64,000 bases of DNA. Origin: Desulfonatronum lacustre DSM 10312. Its GTDB lineage: Bacteria; Desulfobacterota; Desulfovibrionia; Desulfovibrionales; Desulfonatronaceae. The notes under the pieces were generated by a model. It had not been told where the DNA came from. It ran no database searches and worked only from the letters and a program-made list of their open reading frames with translations. The position numbers were made by a program, and so were the translations under genes. Position 1 is the stretch's first letter, and each line of letters begins with the position of its first letter. The DNA lies in assembly GCF_000519265.1 (NCBI RefSeq), contig NZ_KI912608.1:2015213-2079212 (forward strand), written 5' to 3'. This document shows positions 33,932 through 42,670 of this stretch, piece after piece.

Positions 33932-34420
33932 ATGCCTTCCACCTACTCCATAACCTTGCTCTGGGATGAACAACGGGACGGATATATCGCCTACTGCCCT
34001 GAATTCCCCGAGTTGGAGGCCTTTTCTTCCTCCCCCGCAACCGCCGCCGCCGGGATTGAAGCCCAGATCCTGGCACGGCTCAACGAGATGCATGGCCGCG
34101 GAGCTCCTCCTCCTGCTCCGCGGCACTGCGTCCCGTTCAGCGGCCAGTTCCGGCTCCGCCTGCCCAAGAGCCTGCATGCCACCCTGTCTCGAGAAGCCGA
34201 GGACGAAGGCCTCTCCTTGAACGGCTACATCCAATACCTTCTGGCCGCCCGGCACGCCGCGACCATCGCGACCCAGCCAAACGCGACGCACCGGATCGAC
34301 GACATCCAGGAAACCGTCCGCCTGATCCAGGACCGGGTCGACAGCCTGACCTTCACCCAGGAAGAACACCCGAATTTCCTCTGGAACAACGAATCCGCCG
34401 CCACCATCTCGTTGCAATAG
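33932..34420 (+). CDS. Orphan HicB-like protein
   Basis: 162 aa. The N-terminal ~60 residues match the HicB partial RNase H-like fold (YSITLLWDEQRDGYIAYCPEFPELEAFSSSP). A ribbon-helix-helix-type segment follows (FRLRLPKSLHATLSREAEDEGLSLNGYIQYLLA). No hicA gene is adjacent, so it may be a regulator rather than an antitoxin. The ATG directly follows a CAAACCCAA repeat without a Shine-Dalgarno site. It lies between the TolC and ABC genes of a secretion operon, an unusual place for this family. Confidence 0.8.
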   Translation: MPSTYSITLLWDEQRDGYIAYCPEFPELEAFSSSPATAAAGIEAQILARLNEMHGRGAPPPAPRHCVPFSGQFRLRLPKSLHATLSREAEDEGLSLNGYIQYLLAARHAATIATQPNATHRIDDIQETVRLIQDRVDSLTFTQEEHPNFLWNNESAATISLQ

Positions 34421-34559
34421 GGTTTGTTGGGTTTGTGGAGTTTGTTAGGTTTGTGGAGCTAAATAAAATTTCCTAACCAACCAAAACAACCCAATAAACC
34501 CAACAAACCCAATACAACCCAACAAACCCCAAAAACCCAACAAACCCAAAAAAACCAAA
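34421..34559. repeat. Inverted arrays of the CAA-rich nonamer
   Basis: The left arm (34421-34458) is GGGTTTGTTGGGTTTGTGG-like. The right arm (about 34478-34559) is AACCCAACAAACCC-like, so the two are complementary and can fold. The array ends directly at the ATG at 34560. No ribosome-binding site is visible. Confidence 0.85.
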
Positions 34560-34988
34560 ATGATTCGCCTAATCTGGTCCGTCCTTTGCCGAGAAATCCT
34601 CACCGACCGGGAAACCAATTCCGTGAGCTACATCCATAGCATAGAGGAGGGGGCCGCCACGGTTCTGCCCACCCGCATCGCGCCCGTGAGCCTGGGAACG
34701 CTCTGGGAAATGGACGGCACGCAGCCGGAGCCCTTCGCCGCCCGGATCACGCTCGGCACCCCCTCGGGCCAGGAGATCGGCATGCTCCAGACCGGCCGGT
34801 TGACCTTCACCAACCCCAGGCACCGCCTCCATTTTCGCCTTCAAGGCCTGCCCATGACCGAGTTCGGCCGCCACGAAATCCGTCTGGATTTCACCAAAGA
34901 CAACCAATGGCAACGCGCCGCGACCATGCCCTTCGTCCTGCGCCGCCTCATACTCCCCCCAACCCCAAAAACCCCACCAACCCCATAA
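34560..34988 (+). CDS. Unknown small protein of the type I secretion operon
   Basis: 142 aa, not recognised. The sequence looks like a beta-rich globular domain (VLCREILTDRETNSVSYIHSIEE near the N-terminus; HRLHFRLQGLPMTEFGRHEIRLDF near the C-terminus). It has no signal peptide or membrane segment. The last ten residues PPTPKTPPTP and the TAA stop derive from the nonamer array, and the start also abuts the array. Between an orphan HicB-like gene and the first ABC exporter, it could be a cytoplasmic accessory factor for secretion; that is inference. Confidence 0.65.
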   Translation: MIRLIWSVLCREILTDRETNSVSYIHSIEEGAATVLPTRIAPVSLGTLWEMDGTQPEPFAARITLGTPSGQEIGMLQTGRLTFTNPRHRLHFRLQGLPMTEFGRHEIRLDFTKDNQWQRAATMPFVLRRLILPPTPKTPPTP

Positions 34989-35003
34989 ACCCAACAAACC
35001 CAA

Positions 35004-36731
35004 ATGTCTTACCCAGCCACCATCTCCACCCAAACCGTCCACCCGCTCAGCGCGACCAGCAAACCGGCCGGCATGGACCCGGTCACGGCCAAGCTCCGCG
35101 CCCTGACCCGTCACGTTTTCGGCCGCACCCTGCTTTTCAGCTTCGTGGCCGGGGTCCTGCGCCTGGCCGTGCCCATGAACATGCTGGCCATGTACAGCAT
35201 CGTCATTCCCAGCCAGGACCCTCTCAACGCCTACGTCATCACCGGCGCGGCCCTGGGGGCGCTTTTGGCCATGGGGCTGCTGGAACTGGTCCGCTCCAGG
35301 TTGATGGTCCGATACGGAGTGGCGGTGCAGCGCGACCTGTCCGACACGGTGCTTTCCGGAATGCTCCGGGACTCCGCGGAAATGCATTCCCAGGGTTTTT
35401 CGGAGGCCATGGGCAACCTGCAAAAGGTGCGCAACTTCGTCAGTTCGCCGGCTGTGTTCGCGCTGTTCGACTGCCTGCTCGCCCCGTTTCTGCTGCTCAT
35501 CGTCTTTCTGATCCACCCGATTATGGGCCTGACGGCCCTGGTTTCCATCGGCTGCGTCGTCCTGCTGGCCTGGAGAATGGAAAAAGGCTCCAAGGCCCCC
35601 TTGAAGCAGGCCAATGTCCTGGCCGGCAAGAACAACTCTTTTTTGCAGGAATGTCTGCGCGGCAAGGCCGCCATCCAGGCCATGGGCATGACCGACGCGG
35701 TTTCCGGCCTCTGGCGCCGGGATCAGGACAAAGTCCTGGCCCTGCAGTCCGGGGCCAGCGATCAGGCCGGCCGGCTTTCGGCCATGTCCAAGCTGGTGAC
35801 CATGGGCAACACCGTCGTCTTATTCGGCATCGGCGCCCATCTGGTGATCAATTCGCCCATGGGCGCGGGCAACGTTCTGATGGCCGTGATCATTGCCGGA
35901 CAGGCCATCATGCCCCTGCACCAGGCCATGGCCAACTGGACCAATCTCCAGGAAGCCCGCCAGGCTTACGGCAACCTGAAGGACCTGCTGGCCGGGTCCG
36001 CCGAGCAGGCCGAGCGCATGGAACTGCCTCCGCCCAAGGGCGCCCTGGCCCTGGAACAACTGGTCTTCGCCCTTCCCGGACAGGCGATTCTGCGCGGCGT
36101 ATCCCTTTCCCTGGAGCCCGGTGAATTCCTGGGCGTGATCGGCCCCATGGCCGCGGGCAAGACCACCCTGGCCCGCCTGCTGACCGGGGTGGTCAGGCCC
36201 ACCTCCGGAACCATTCGCCTGGACGGCGCGGACATGTACAACTGGGACCAGACCCGCCTGGGAAAATTTCTGGGATATCTGCCCCAGGAAGTTGAACTGT
36301 TCCCCGGGACCATCAGCGAGAACATCGCCCGGATGGCCGAGCCGGCCCCCGAATTCCTGGACCGGGCCGCGGCCATGTCCGGGCTGGACTCGGCCCTGGC
36401 CGGGCAGCCCGACGGGTTGGACACCCTGATCGCCGAAGGCGGGGCCAACCTGCCCGGTGGTCTGCGCCAACGCATCGGCCTGGCCCGTGCTCTGTACGGC
36501 AACCCGCGGCTGGTCATCCTGGACGAACCCGACGCCAATCTTGATCAAGCCGGCCGCGACGCCCTGCTGGCCGCCCTGGCCGAACTCAAGCGCCGCCAGG
36601 TCACCGTGGTCATGGTCACCCACCGCGTCTCCCTGATCACCCGCTCCGACAAACTCCTGGTCCTCCAACAAGGCGTCCCGGTCCAATACGGCCCCACGTC
36701 CGATGTCCTGTCCAAACTTCAAAACAAATAG
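35004..36731 (+). CDS. Type I secretion ABC exporter, first paralogue (degenerate signature)
   Basis: 575 aa, PrtD/LapB-like: an N-terminal membrane domain (~six helices, e.g. FSFVAGVLRLAVPMNMLAMYS and FALFDCLLAPFLLLIVFLI), then the ATPase. Walker A is GPMAAGKTT. The ABC signature is NLPGGLRQRI instead of LSGGQ, with Pro for the phosphate-contacting Ser and Leu for Gln. Walker B is LVILDEPDANLD and the H-loop is VTHR. The start follows CAAACCCAA with no Shine-Dalgarno. It is paired in tandem with a second, canonical paralogue, suggesting a heterodimer with one weak ATP site. No C39 peptidase-like N-terminus is seen. Confidence 0.9.
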   Translation: MSYPATISTQTVHPLSATSKPAGMDPVTAKLRALTRHVFGRTLLFSFVAGVLRLAVPMNMLAMYSIVIPSQDPLNAYVITGAALGALLAMGLLELVRSRLMVRYGVAVQRDLSDTVLSGMLRDSAEMHSQGFSEAMGNLQKVRNFVSSPAVFALFDCLLAPFLLLIVFLIHPIMGLTALVSIGCVVLLAWRMEKGSKAPLKQANVLAGKNNSFLQECLRGKAAIQAMGMTDAVSGLWRRDQDKVLALQSGASDQAGRLSAMSKLVTMGNTVVLFGIGAHLVINSPMGAGNVLMAVIIAGQAIMPLHQAMANWTNLQEARQAYGNLKDLLAGSAEQAERMELPPPKGALALEQLVFALPGQAILRGVSLSLEPGEFLGVIGPMAAGKTTLARLLTGVVRPTSGTIRLDGADMYNWDQTRLGKFLGYLPQEVELFPGTISENIARMAEPAPEFLDRAAAMSGLDSALAGQPDGLDTLIAEGGANLPGGLRQRIGLARALYGNPRLVILDEPDANLDQAGRDALLAALAELKRRQVTVVMVTHRVSLITRSDKLLVLQQGVPVQYGPTSDVLSKLQNK

Positions 36732-36803
36732 TCCGGTAAGCCTTGGACCAAAATCCTGTCACAACCGTTGAACCGTGAACCACTGAACCGAGAAACCAAT
36801 AAA

Positions 36804-38480
36804 ATGTTCCGCTTCATCCCCAAATCCCTCATCCCCATCTACGCTACGGCCTTTTTTTTCAGCCTGTTCATCAACGTGCTCAGTTTGGCCGTGCCGTTGC
36901 ACATGCTGCAAATCTTCGACCGGGTGCTCACCGGGCGCAGCGAGGCCACGTTGATCTTCGTGACCATGGCGGCCCTGCTGGCCTTGACGATCATGGGCGT
37001 TCTGGAGGGGCTGCGCTCCCGGCTTCTGGTTCGGCTGGGCAACCGGGTGGACCAGCGCATGGGCGATCCCGTAATCAAGGCCATGTTCACGCCCAAGGGG
37101 CTGCCCGGAACGCCGAGCTACGAACGCGGCGCCGCGGACCTGAACGCGGTGAAGGCGTTTCTCGGCGGCACCGGCATTTTCGCTTTTTTCGACCTGCCCT
37201 GGCTGCCCATCTATCTGGCCGTGACCTTCATGCTCCATCCGGTGATCGGCATGGTTTCCACGGTCGGGGCCGTGGTGCTGTTCCTGCTGTTGTTCGTCAA
37301 CGAGTCCCTGACCCGCAAGGCGGCCCGCGAAGCAGCCGAGTCCTCCTCCCAGGCCGCGACCATCCTCCGCACGGCCCAGCGCAACGTCCATGCCGTGTAC
37401 GCCATGGGCATGCTCCCGGACATCGTGGCCCGGTGGCAGCGCAACGGGGGCCGCGACCTGGCCATGGAAACCCGGGTCCACAACCGGACCGGCCTCAGCT
37501 CAGCCATGACCAAAACCCTGCGCATGGGCCTGCAGGCCATTATTCTCAGCGTGGGCGCGGTGCTGGTGATCGCCAACGAGATTACCGCCGGGGTGATGAT
37601 CGTGGGGTCGATCATGATGGGCAAGGCCCTCCAGCCCCTGGACCTAATCCTGGCCGGCTGGCGGCAGTTTCAGGAAGCCCGCCTGGCCGCGGGGCGCTTG
37701 AACCTGGCCGTGCCAAGTTCCGACCGCTCTTCGGCTTCCGACCGGCTCCGGCCACGGCAAACCCTGGAACTGCCCTCGGGCTCGGCCGCCCCGGTTCCCA
37801 CGCCCCACCCAGGGCTGCTCGTCCGTGACCTGAACCTCCGGCTCCACGATCGCCCGATCCTCACCAACGTCTCCCTGGACCTGCCTCCCGGCCGGATCAT
37901 GGCCCTGGTCGGCCCCAGCGGTGCGGGAAAGACCACGCTGGCCGGCACCCTGGTCGGCCTGTACGCCCCGGAATCCGGAGAACTGCGTCTCGACGGTCAC
38001 GACCTGACCACCCTGGACGAGGCGTCAAGATCCTCGCTCATCGGCTATCTTCCCCAGGACGTGGAGCTGCTCCCGGCCACGGTGGGCCAGAACATCGGCC
38101 GGATGAGCGACGAAGACGCCCAAGGCATCGTCACCGCGGCCCAGGCCGCCGGGGCGCACGAATTGATTCTCCGCCTTCCCCGGGGCTACGACACCCCGGT
38201 CGCGCCACGGGCCGCCAACCTCTCAGCCGGGCAGCGCCAGCGCATCGCCCTGGCCCGCGCCCTCTACGGCCACCCGCGGCTGCTGGTCCTGGACGAACCC
38301 GACGCCAACCTGGACGACGAAGGCCGCCAGGCCCTGGCCAGGGCCATCGCCGCGGCCCGAAGCAACGGCAACCTCATCCTGCTCATCTCCCACCGCCCCT
38401 GGATCCTCAAAATGGCCGACGCCGTGATCCAACTTGAAGAGGGAAAGGTAATAACCCAACAATCTCCACAAACCCCATAA
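36804..38480 (+). CDS. Type I secretion ABC exporter, second paralogue
   Basis: 558 aa from MFRFIPKSLIPIYA. The membrane domain starts FFFSLFINVLSLAVPLHMLQIFDRV, the classic PrtD/HlyB-family entry. The ATPase has Walker A GPSGAGKTT, signature NLSAGQRQRIALARAL, Walker B LLVLDEPDANLD and H-loop ISHR, all functional-looking. The last residues QQSPQTP and TAA stop come from the nonamer array. The gap from the first ABC gene (72 bp) contains short GTTGAACC/CTGAACCG repeats. It partners with HlyD downstream. Confidence 0.92.
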   Translation: MFRFIPKSLIPIYATAFFFSLFINVLSLAVPLHMLQIFDRVLTGRSEATLIFVTMAALLALTIMGVLEGLRSRLLVRLGNRVDQRMGDPVIKAMFTPKGLPGTPSYERGAADLNAVKAFLGGTGIFAFFDLPWLPIYLAVTFMLHPVIGMVSTVGAVVLFLLLFVNESLTRKAAREAAESSSQAATILRTAQRNVHAVYAMGMLPDIVARWQRNGGRDLAMETRVHNRTGLSSAMTKTLRMGLQAIILSVGAVLVIANEITAGVMIVGSIMMGKALQPLDLILAGWRQFQEARLAAGRLNLAVPSSDRSSASDRLRPRQTLELPSGSAAPVPTPHPGLLVRDLNLRLHDRPILTNVSLDLPPGRIMALVGPSGAGKTTLAGTLVGLYAPESGELRLDGHDLTTLDEASRSSLIGYLPQDVELLPATVGQNIGRMSDEDAQGIVTAAQAAGAHELILRLPRGYDTPVAPRAANLSAGQRQRIALARALYGHPRLLVLDEPDANLDDEGRQALARAIAAARSNGNLILLISHRPWILKMADAVIQLEEGKVITQQSPQTP

Positions 38481-38487
38481 ACTCATC

Positions 38488-39843
38488 ATGAAAAACCAAC
38501 TTTCACTCCCCACTGCGTCGAAACCCCATACCGAACCAACGGCCCCTTCCGACAACACCCGACCGATCATCATCGCCGGGCTGCTGATCATTCTGCTCTT
38601 TTTCGGAGGGCTGGGCGCCTGGGCGGCCATGGCCACCATCAGCGCGGCGGTCATCGCCCAGGGCGAGGTCAAGGTGGATTCCAACCGCCGCACCGTTCAG
38701 CACCTGGAGGGCGGCATCGTCCGGGAAATTCTGGTCCGTGACGGCGATCGGGTCAGCCGCGGGCAGGTTTTGATTCGCCTCGAGGCCGAGCAGGTCAGCG
38801 CGGCCTACGATCTCCAGCAGGGCCAACGCGACCATCTCCTGGCCGTCAAGGCCCGTCTGGAAGCCGAGCGGGATCGCGCCGAGCGCGTATCCTGGCCCCC
38901 GGAACTGCTGGAGCGCCGGGACGAGTCCAACGTGTCCGCCACCATGGAAGGGGAAAACAAGATCTTTCAGGCCCGCCGCTCCGCCCTGCAAAACCAGACC
39001 GGACTGCTGCATACCCAGATCGAGCAGTTGCAAATCTTCATTCGCAGCCTGGACGAACAGGCCGTGGCCGTGGACCGGATCATCGCCTCCCTGGTCGACG
39101 AGATCGACTCCAAGACCATTCTCATGGAAGGCCGCTACCTGGAAAAATCACATATCATGGAGTTGACCAGAACGTTGGACGGCCATCGCGCCCGCCAGGA
39201 ACAGCTCATCGGCGAACGGGCCCAGACCCGGGAGCGCATCGCCGAATTGCGGCTGCGCATCCAGGATCTGAACACCCAGTACATGCAGGAGGCCGTGACC
39301 AAACTCGGCGAAACCCAGAACGCCCTGTTCGAGTTGGAGGACCGTCGACGGCCCACCGTGGACCAGGCCCGTCGCCTGGAAATCACCTCCCCGGACGACG
39401 GCATCGTGGTGGGTCTGAAAGTGCACACCCCCGGCGGGGTCATCGCCCCCCGGGAGCCGCTGATGGACATCGTCCCCGGGGACATGCCCCTGATCGTCGA
39501 GGCCCAGGTGGACGTGCACCGGATCAGCGACGTGCATGTCGGCCAGCAGGCCGAACTGGTGCTCACCGCGTTCAAGCAACGCACCACGCCCCGGGCCCAG
39601 GGCACGGTGACCTACGTCTCCGCTGACCGCCTGACCACCCAGACCCCCCACGGCAACTTCCCGTACTACGAAGCCCGGATCGCCATCGACCGCGACTCCC
39701 TGGTCACGGCCATCACCGACCCGGCCCTGCTCTCCCCGGGCATGCCCGTGGAAGTCTACATCAAAACCCACCCCCGCACGGTGCTCCAATACCTCATGGA
39801 ACCGGTCACCGCCGGCCTGCGCAAGGCGCTGCGCGAGCAGTGA
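38488..39843 (+). CDS. Type I secretion periplasmic adaptor (HlyD/PrtE family)
   Basis: 451 aa membrane-fusion protein bridging the ABC exporter and TolC. A short cytoplasmic N-terminus precedes one helix (PIIIAGLLIILLFFGGLGAWAAM). The lipoyl half-motif is VDSNRRTVQHLEGGIVREILVRDGDRV. Long coiled-coil helices (~110-310) follow, then ITSPDDGIVVGLKVHTPGGV and the PrtE-like C-terminus ending PGMPVEVYIKTHPRTVLQYLMEPV. It is seven bases after the second ABC gene. Confidence 0.95.
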   Translation: MKNQLSLPTASKPHTEPTAPSDNTRPIIIAGLLIILLFFGGLGAWAAMATISAAVIAQGEVKVDSNRRTVQHLEGGIVREILVRDGDRVSRGQVLIRLEAEQVSAAYDLQQGQRDHLLAVKARLEAERDRAERVSWPPELLERRDESNVSATMEGENKIFQARRSALQNQTGLLHTQIEQLQIFIRSLDEQAVAVDRIIASLVDEIDSKTILMEGRYLEKSHIMELTRTLDGHRARQEQLIGERAQTRERIAELRLRIQDLNTQYMQEAVTKLGETQNALFELEDRRRPTVDQARRLEITSPDDGIVVGLKVHTPGGVIAPREPLMDIVPGDMPLIVEAQVDVHRISDVHVGQQAELVLTAFKQRTTPRAQGTVTYVSADRLTTQTPHGNFPYYEARIAIDRDSLVTAITDPALLSPGMPVEVYIKTHPRTVLQYLMEPVTAGLRKALREQ

Positions 39844-39845
39844 GG

Positions 39846-40025
39846 GTTTGTTGGCTTGTTTTGGGTTGTTTTGGGTTTGTTGGGTTGTTTGGGTTTGTGG
39901 GGTTTGTTGGGTTGAAAAGATGTATTGAGTTCGCGGATGGAATCGAGTAAGGCGGCATCAAGACAAACCCCACAAACCCCACAAACCCCACAAACCCCAC
40001 AAACCCCACAAACCCCACAAACCCA
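39846..40025. repeat. Inverted nonamer arrays between hlyD-like gene and subtilase
   Basis: The left arm (39846-39916) is made of GGGTTTGTTGGGTTGTTTTG-like units. The right arm (39964-40025) holds six perfect CAAACCCCA nonamers plus a partial unit. The arms are complementary over tens of bases with a ~47-base loop, so a large hairpin is possible. The array runs directly into the subtilase start (CCCAAAATG). Confidence 0.93.
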
Positions 40026-40027
40026 AA

Positions 40028-42289
40028 ATGATAAACGACCCCATCTTCCCCGACCAATGGCAGATCCACCCCTCCTCTCCGTGGAACGTCAGGGCGTATC
40101 CCGTCTGGCTGGACTATACGGGTAAGGGCGTGACCGTGTTCGTGGCGGACGACGGGTTTCAGGTGGACCATCCGGACCTGGCCGCGAACATCATCAGCCA
40201 TGTCAACCTGGAAACCATGGAGCCGGACGGCCGCCCGCGTTCGGAAAACGACAACCACGGTACGTCCGTTGCCGGACTGATCGCCGCGCCGATCAACGGC
40301 CTGGGCGTGGTGGGCGTGGCGCCCGAAGCCTCCCTGATCCTGGGCCGACTGCCGTTCAGCGACGAAGAGGAAGACCCTTCCCATACGGCGGAGACCAACG
40401 CCTTTGCCCTGGCCAAAAATTACGACGTGATGAACAACAGTTGGGGCTACACCCCCCTGGGCGATTCCTGGTTTGACGAGGATTTTCAGGAAGTCTACGC
40501 CAATCTCGTCACCGCGGTCCGCGAAGGCCGCGGCGGCCTGGGCACGATCATCGTCTTTTCCGCCGGCAACGAGCAATTGGACGAAGAGACCGGCCAGCCG
40601 TTCCAGTACAATTCCAACCTCAAGAATTTGCAGAACCATCCCTACACCATTGCCGTGGCCAACCTGACCGTGGACGGTTCCATCTACTCGGACGAGGGCA
40701 ACTCCCTGCCCGGGGCCAACGTCCTGGTGGCCGCTCCGGGCGAGGGCACGGTGACCACGGACCGCCTGCCCCCGGACGGGTATATTCCCTACGACGCCTA
40801 CACGGAGTTCGGCGGCACCTCGGCCGCCGCGCCGGTGACCTCCGGGATCGTGGCCCTGATGCTGGAGGCCAACCCGAATCTGGGTTTTCGCGACGTCCAG
40901 GAAATCCTGGCCTACAGCGCCCGGGAAACGCCCTTCATGCAGGCCCGGACCAATGGGGCGGAAAACTGGAACCTGGGCGGCCTGACCTTTTCCGACGCCT
41001 TCGGCTTCGGCGTGGTGGACGCCCTGGCCGCGGTGAGCCTGGCCGAGACCTGGCACAAGCAGAGCACCGCGCAAAATCAGCTGGAGCAAAACTTCGAGCT
41101 GACCGGACTGGCCGGACGCGCCCTGGGCTCCACCCTCTCCCATTCCTTCACGGTCAATGACAGCGTTTCCCTGGAGCACGTTCTCCTGGCCGTGAACATG
41201 GACGGCGTCTCCCTGGAGCACCTGCGCATCGAGCTGATCTCCCCCTCCGGGACCCGCTCCACCCTGATTAGCGACGCCCTGGTGGAGACCGACGGGTTGG
41301 TCTTCGAGTTCTCCAGCGTCCAGTTCCTGGGCGAGGACGCGGCCGGAACCTGGACCCTGGAAATGACCAACACCGGCCCGACCGGACGGATCAACGAGAT
41401 CGCCTTCACCGCCCTGGGCGGCAACGCTCCCAGGGCGCACGTCATCACCGACGCCGTGCTCAACGCCACCGGCCCGCTGGTCATGGATACGGAAGGCTAC
41501 TCCGTGATCAACGCCGCGGCCTTCGGCGGCGATGCCGTGATCAACCTCAGCGCCGGAACAATGGCCTTCGACCACCTCTCCGGGACCATCACCGACCCGT
41601 CTCTCGTTCGCTTTGTCGCCACCGGCGACGGCGATGACACCATCGTGGTCAACAGCCTGGACAACGTCGTCAGGGCCGGACGCGGCAATGACCTGATTTC
41701 CAGCGGATTGGGCGACAACATCATTAATGCCGGACCGGGCCTGGACGTGGTCTACTATTCCCAGCACGCCGCCACCGCCTTGCAGGTCACCGGCAATCGG
41801 GAGCAGGCCGTCGTCCTTGCCGACGATTTTTCGGATCTGCTGCACCAGGCCACCCTGGTGGTATCTCGCGACTACGTGGTAACCATGCTCGCGCCAACAG
41901 CCGGCATCAGCGCACGCGGGCTGGATCCGCACTTCTACCTGGAACAGAATCCGGACGTGGCCGCAGCGGTCGACCAGGGTTGGATGAGCGCGGAACAGCA
42001 CTATCAGTCCTACGGCATATTTGAATCACGGGCCCCAAACCCACTGCTGGCCCCTGATTTTTATCTTGAAAACAACCCGGATGTCGCCCTGGCCGTCGAG
42101 CAAGGGCTGCTCACAGCCCACGATCATTATTTCAGCAGCGGCTGGCTCGAAGGCCGCGACCCATCCGCCTATTTCTCAACCACCAGCTACCTGGAAATCC
42201 ACCAGGACGTAGCCCTGGCCGGCATGAACCCCCTGGAGCACTACCTGCTCTACGGCATAACCGAAAGCCGCGCCGCCTACCTCGCCTAA
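40028..42289 (+). CDS. Secreted subtilase with P-domain, RTX-like segment and NPDV repeats
   Basis: 753 aa serine protease, no signal peptide and no cysteine seen, fitting type I secretion. The peptidase S8 domain has Asp41 (FVADDGFQVDHPDL), His77 (DNHGTSVAG), oxyanion Asn181 (SAGNEQ) and Ser265 (GGTSAAAPVTSG). A proprotein-convertase P-domain-like region follows (~352-470; TFTVND..., MTNTGPTGRINEI). Next come RTX-like calcium-repeat remnants (GDGDDTIVV, GRGNDLISSGLGDN). Last, from ~640, are three ~37-residue repeats of type FYLEQNPDVAAAVDQG...HYQSYGIFESRAPN. The same repeats open the S-layer-like protein at 50159. It may process or associate with that layer. Confidence 0.92.
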   Translation: MINDPIFPDQWQIHPSSPWNVRAYPVWLDYTGKGVTVFVADDGFQVDHPDLAANIISHVNLETMEPDGRPRSENDNHGTSVAGLIAAPINGLGVVGVAPEASLILGRLPFSDEEEDPSHTAETNAFALAKNYDVMNNSWGYTPLGDSWFDEDFQEVYANLVTAVREGRGGLGTIIVFSAGNEQLDEETGQPFQYNSNLKNLQNHPYTIAVANLTVDGSIYSDEGNSLPGANVLVAAPGEGTVTTDRLPPDGYIPYDAYTEFGGTSAAAPVTSGIVALMLEANPNLGFRDVQEILAYSARETPFMQARTNGAENWNLGGLTFSDAFGFGVVDALAAVSLAETWHKQSTAQNQLEQNFELTGLAGRALGSTLSHSFTVNDSVSLEHVLLAVNMDGVSLEHLRIELISPSGTRSTLISDALVETDGLVFEFSSVQFLGEDAAGTWTLEMTNTGPTGRINEIAFTALGGNAPRAHVITDAVLNATGPLVMDTEGYSVINAAAFGGDAVINLSAGTMAFDHLSGTITDPSLVRFVATGDGDDTIVVNSLDNVVRAGRGNDLISSGLGDNIINAGPGLDVVYYSQHAATALQVTGNREQAVVLADDFSDLLHQATLVVSRDYVVTMLAPTAGISARGLDPHFYLEQNPDVAAAVDQGWMSAEQHYQSYGIFESRAPNPLLAPDFYLENNPDVALAVEQGLLTAHDHYFSSGWLEGRDPSAYFSTTSYLEIHQDVALAGMNPLEHYLLYGITESRAAYLA

Positions 42290-42332
42290 CCCAAAAAACC
42301 CCACAAACCCAACAAACCCCACAAACCCAAAA
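42290..42332 (+). repeat. Single-arm nonamer array after the subtilase gene
   Basis: Units of ACCCCACAA/ACCCAACAA run from just after the subtilase stop to the AAAGGAG ribosome site of the next gene. It is the last member of the array series in this operon. Confidence 0.85.
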
Positions 42333-42341
42333 GGAGTCCCC

Positions 42342-42620
42342 ATGTCTCAAAACACGGTGAACGATCCCAAACTCAAGGAAGAAAGCAATCTCCTGGCCAA
42401 GGAAGTGTTCACCCCCGTCTTGCAGGTGGCGGTAAAAAAGGCCGTGGACGCCAAGCACAGCCAGAACGCCATTCTCAACGGCAGCCTCTACGCTTTTGCC
42501 GGCATGCTGACCATGATCTTGGGTGGCGAGAAGAATACGGCTGCTTTACTGCGCGATTTCGCGGACCATCTGGAACAACACGGTCTGGAACAGCCCGAAC
42601 CGGGCGAGATTCGGCAATAG
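42342..42620 (+). CDS. Small unknown protein downstream of the subtilase
   Basis: 92 aa, not recognised. It is mostly helical, with a mildly hydrophobic middle (ILNGSLYAFAGMLTMILGG) and charged ends. The ATG has a proper AAAGGAG site, unlike its neighbours. It is the final gene of the secretion operon, converging with the polysaccharide genes. An inhibitor or accessory of the protease is possible but unsupported. Confidence 0.65.
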   Translation: MSQNTVNDPKLKEESNLLAKEVFTPVLQVAVKKAVDAKHSQNAILNGSLYAFAGMLTMILGGEKNTAALLRDFADHLEQHGLEQPEPGEIRQ

Positions 42621-42670
42621 CTTCCACTCCGTTCCGACTGGCAAAAATGCACGGATGAGGATACGACCCG

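Noticed and set aside
39964..40025. Regular repeats resembling a CRISPR array
   Set aside because: The units are contiguous nonamers without spacers and no cas genes are present; it is a microsatellite-type array.
39806..42001. 731-codon open frame on the minus strand over the subtilase gene
   Set aside because: It is a shadow of a GC-rich gene: no domains, no ribosome site, and the plus strand encodes a full subtilase with its catalytic triad.
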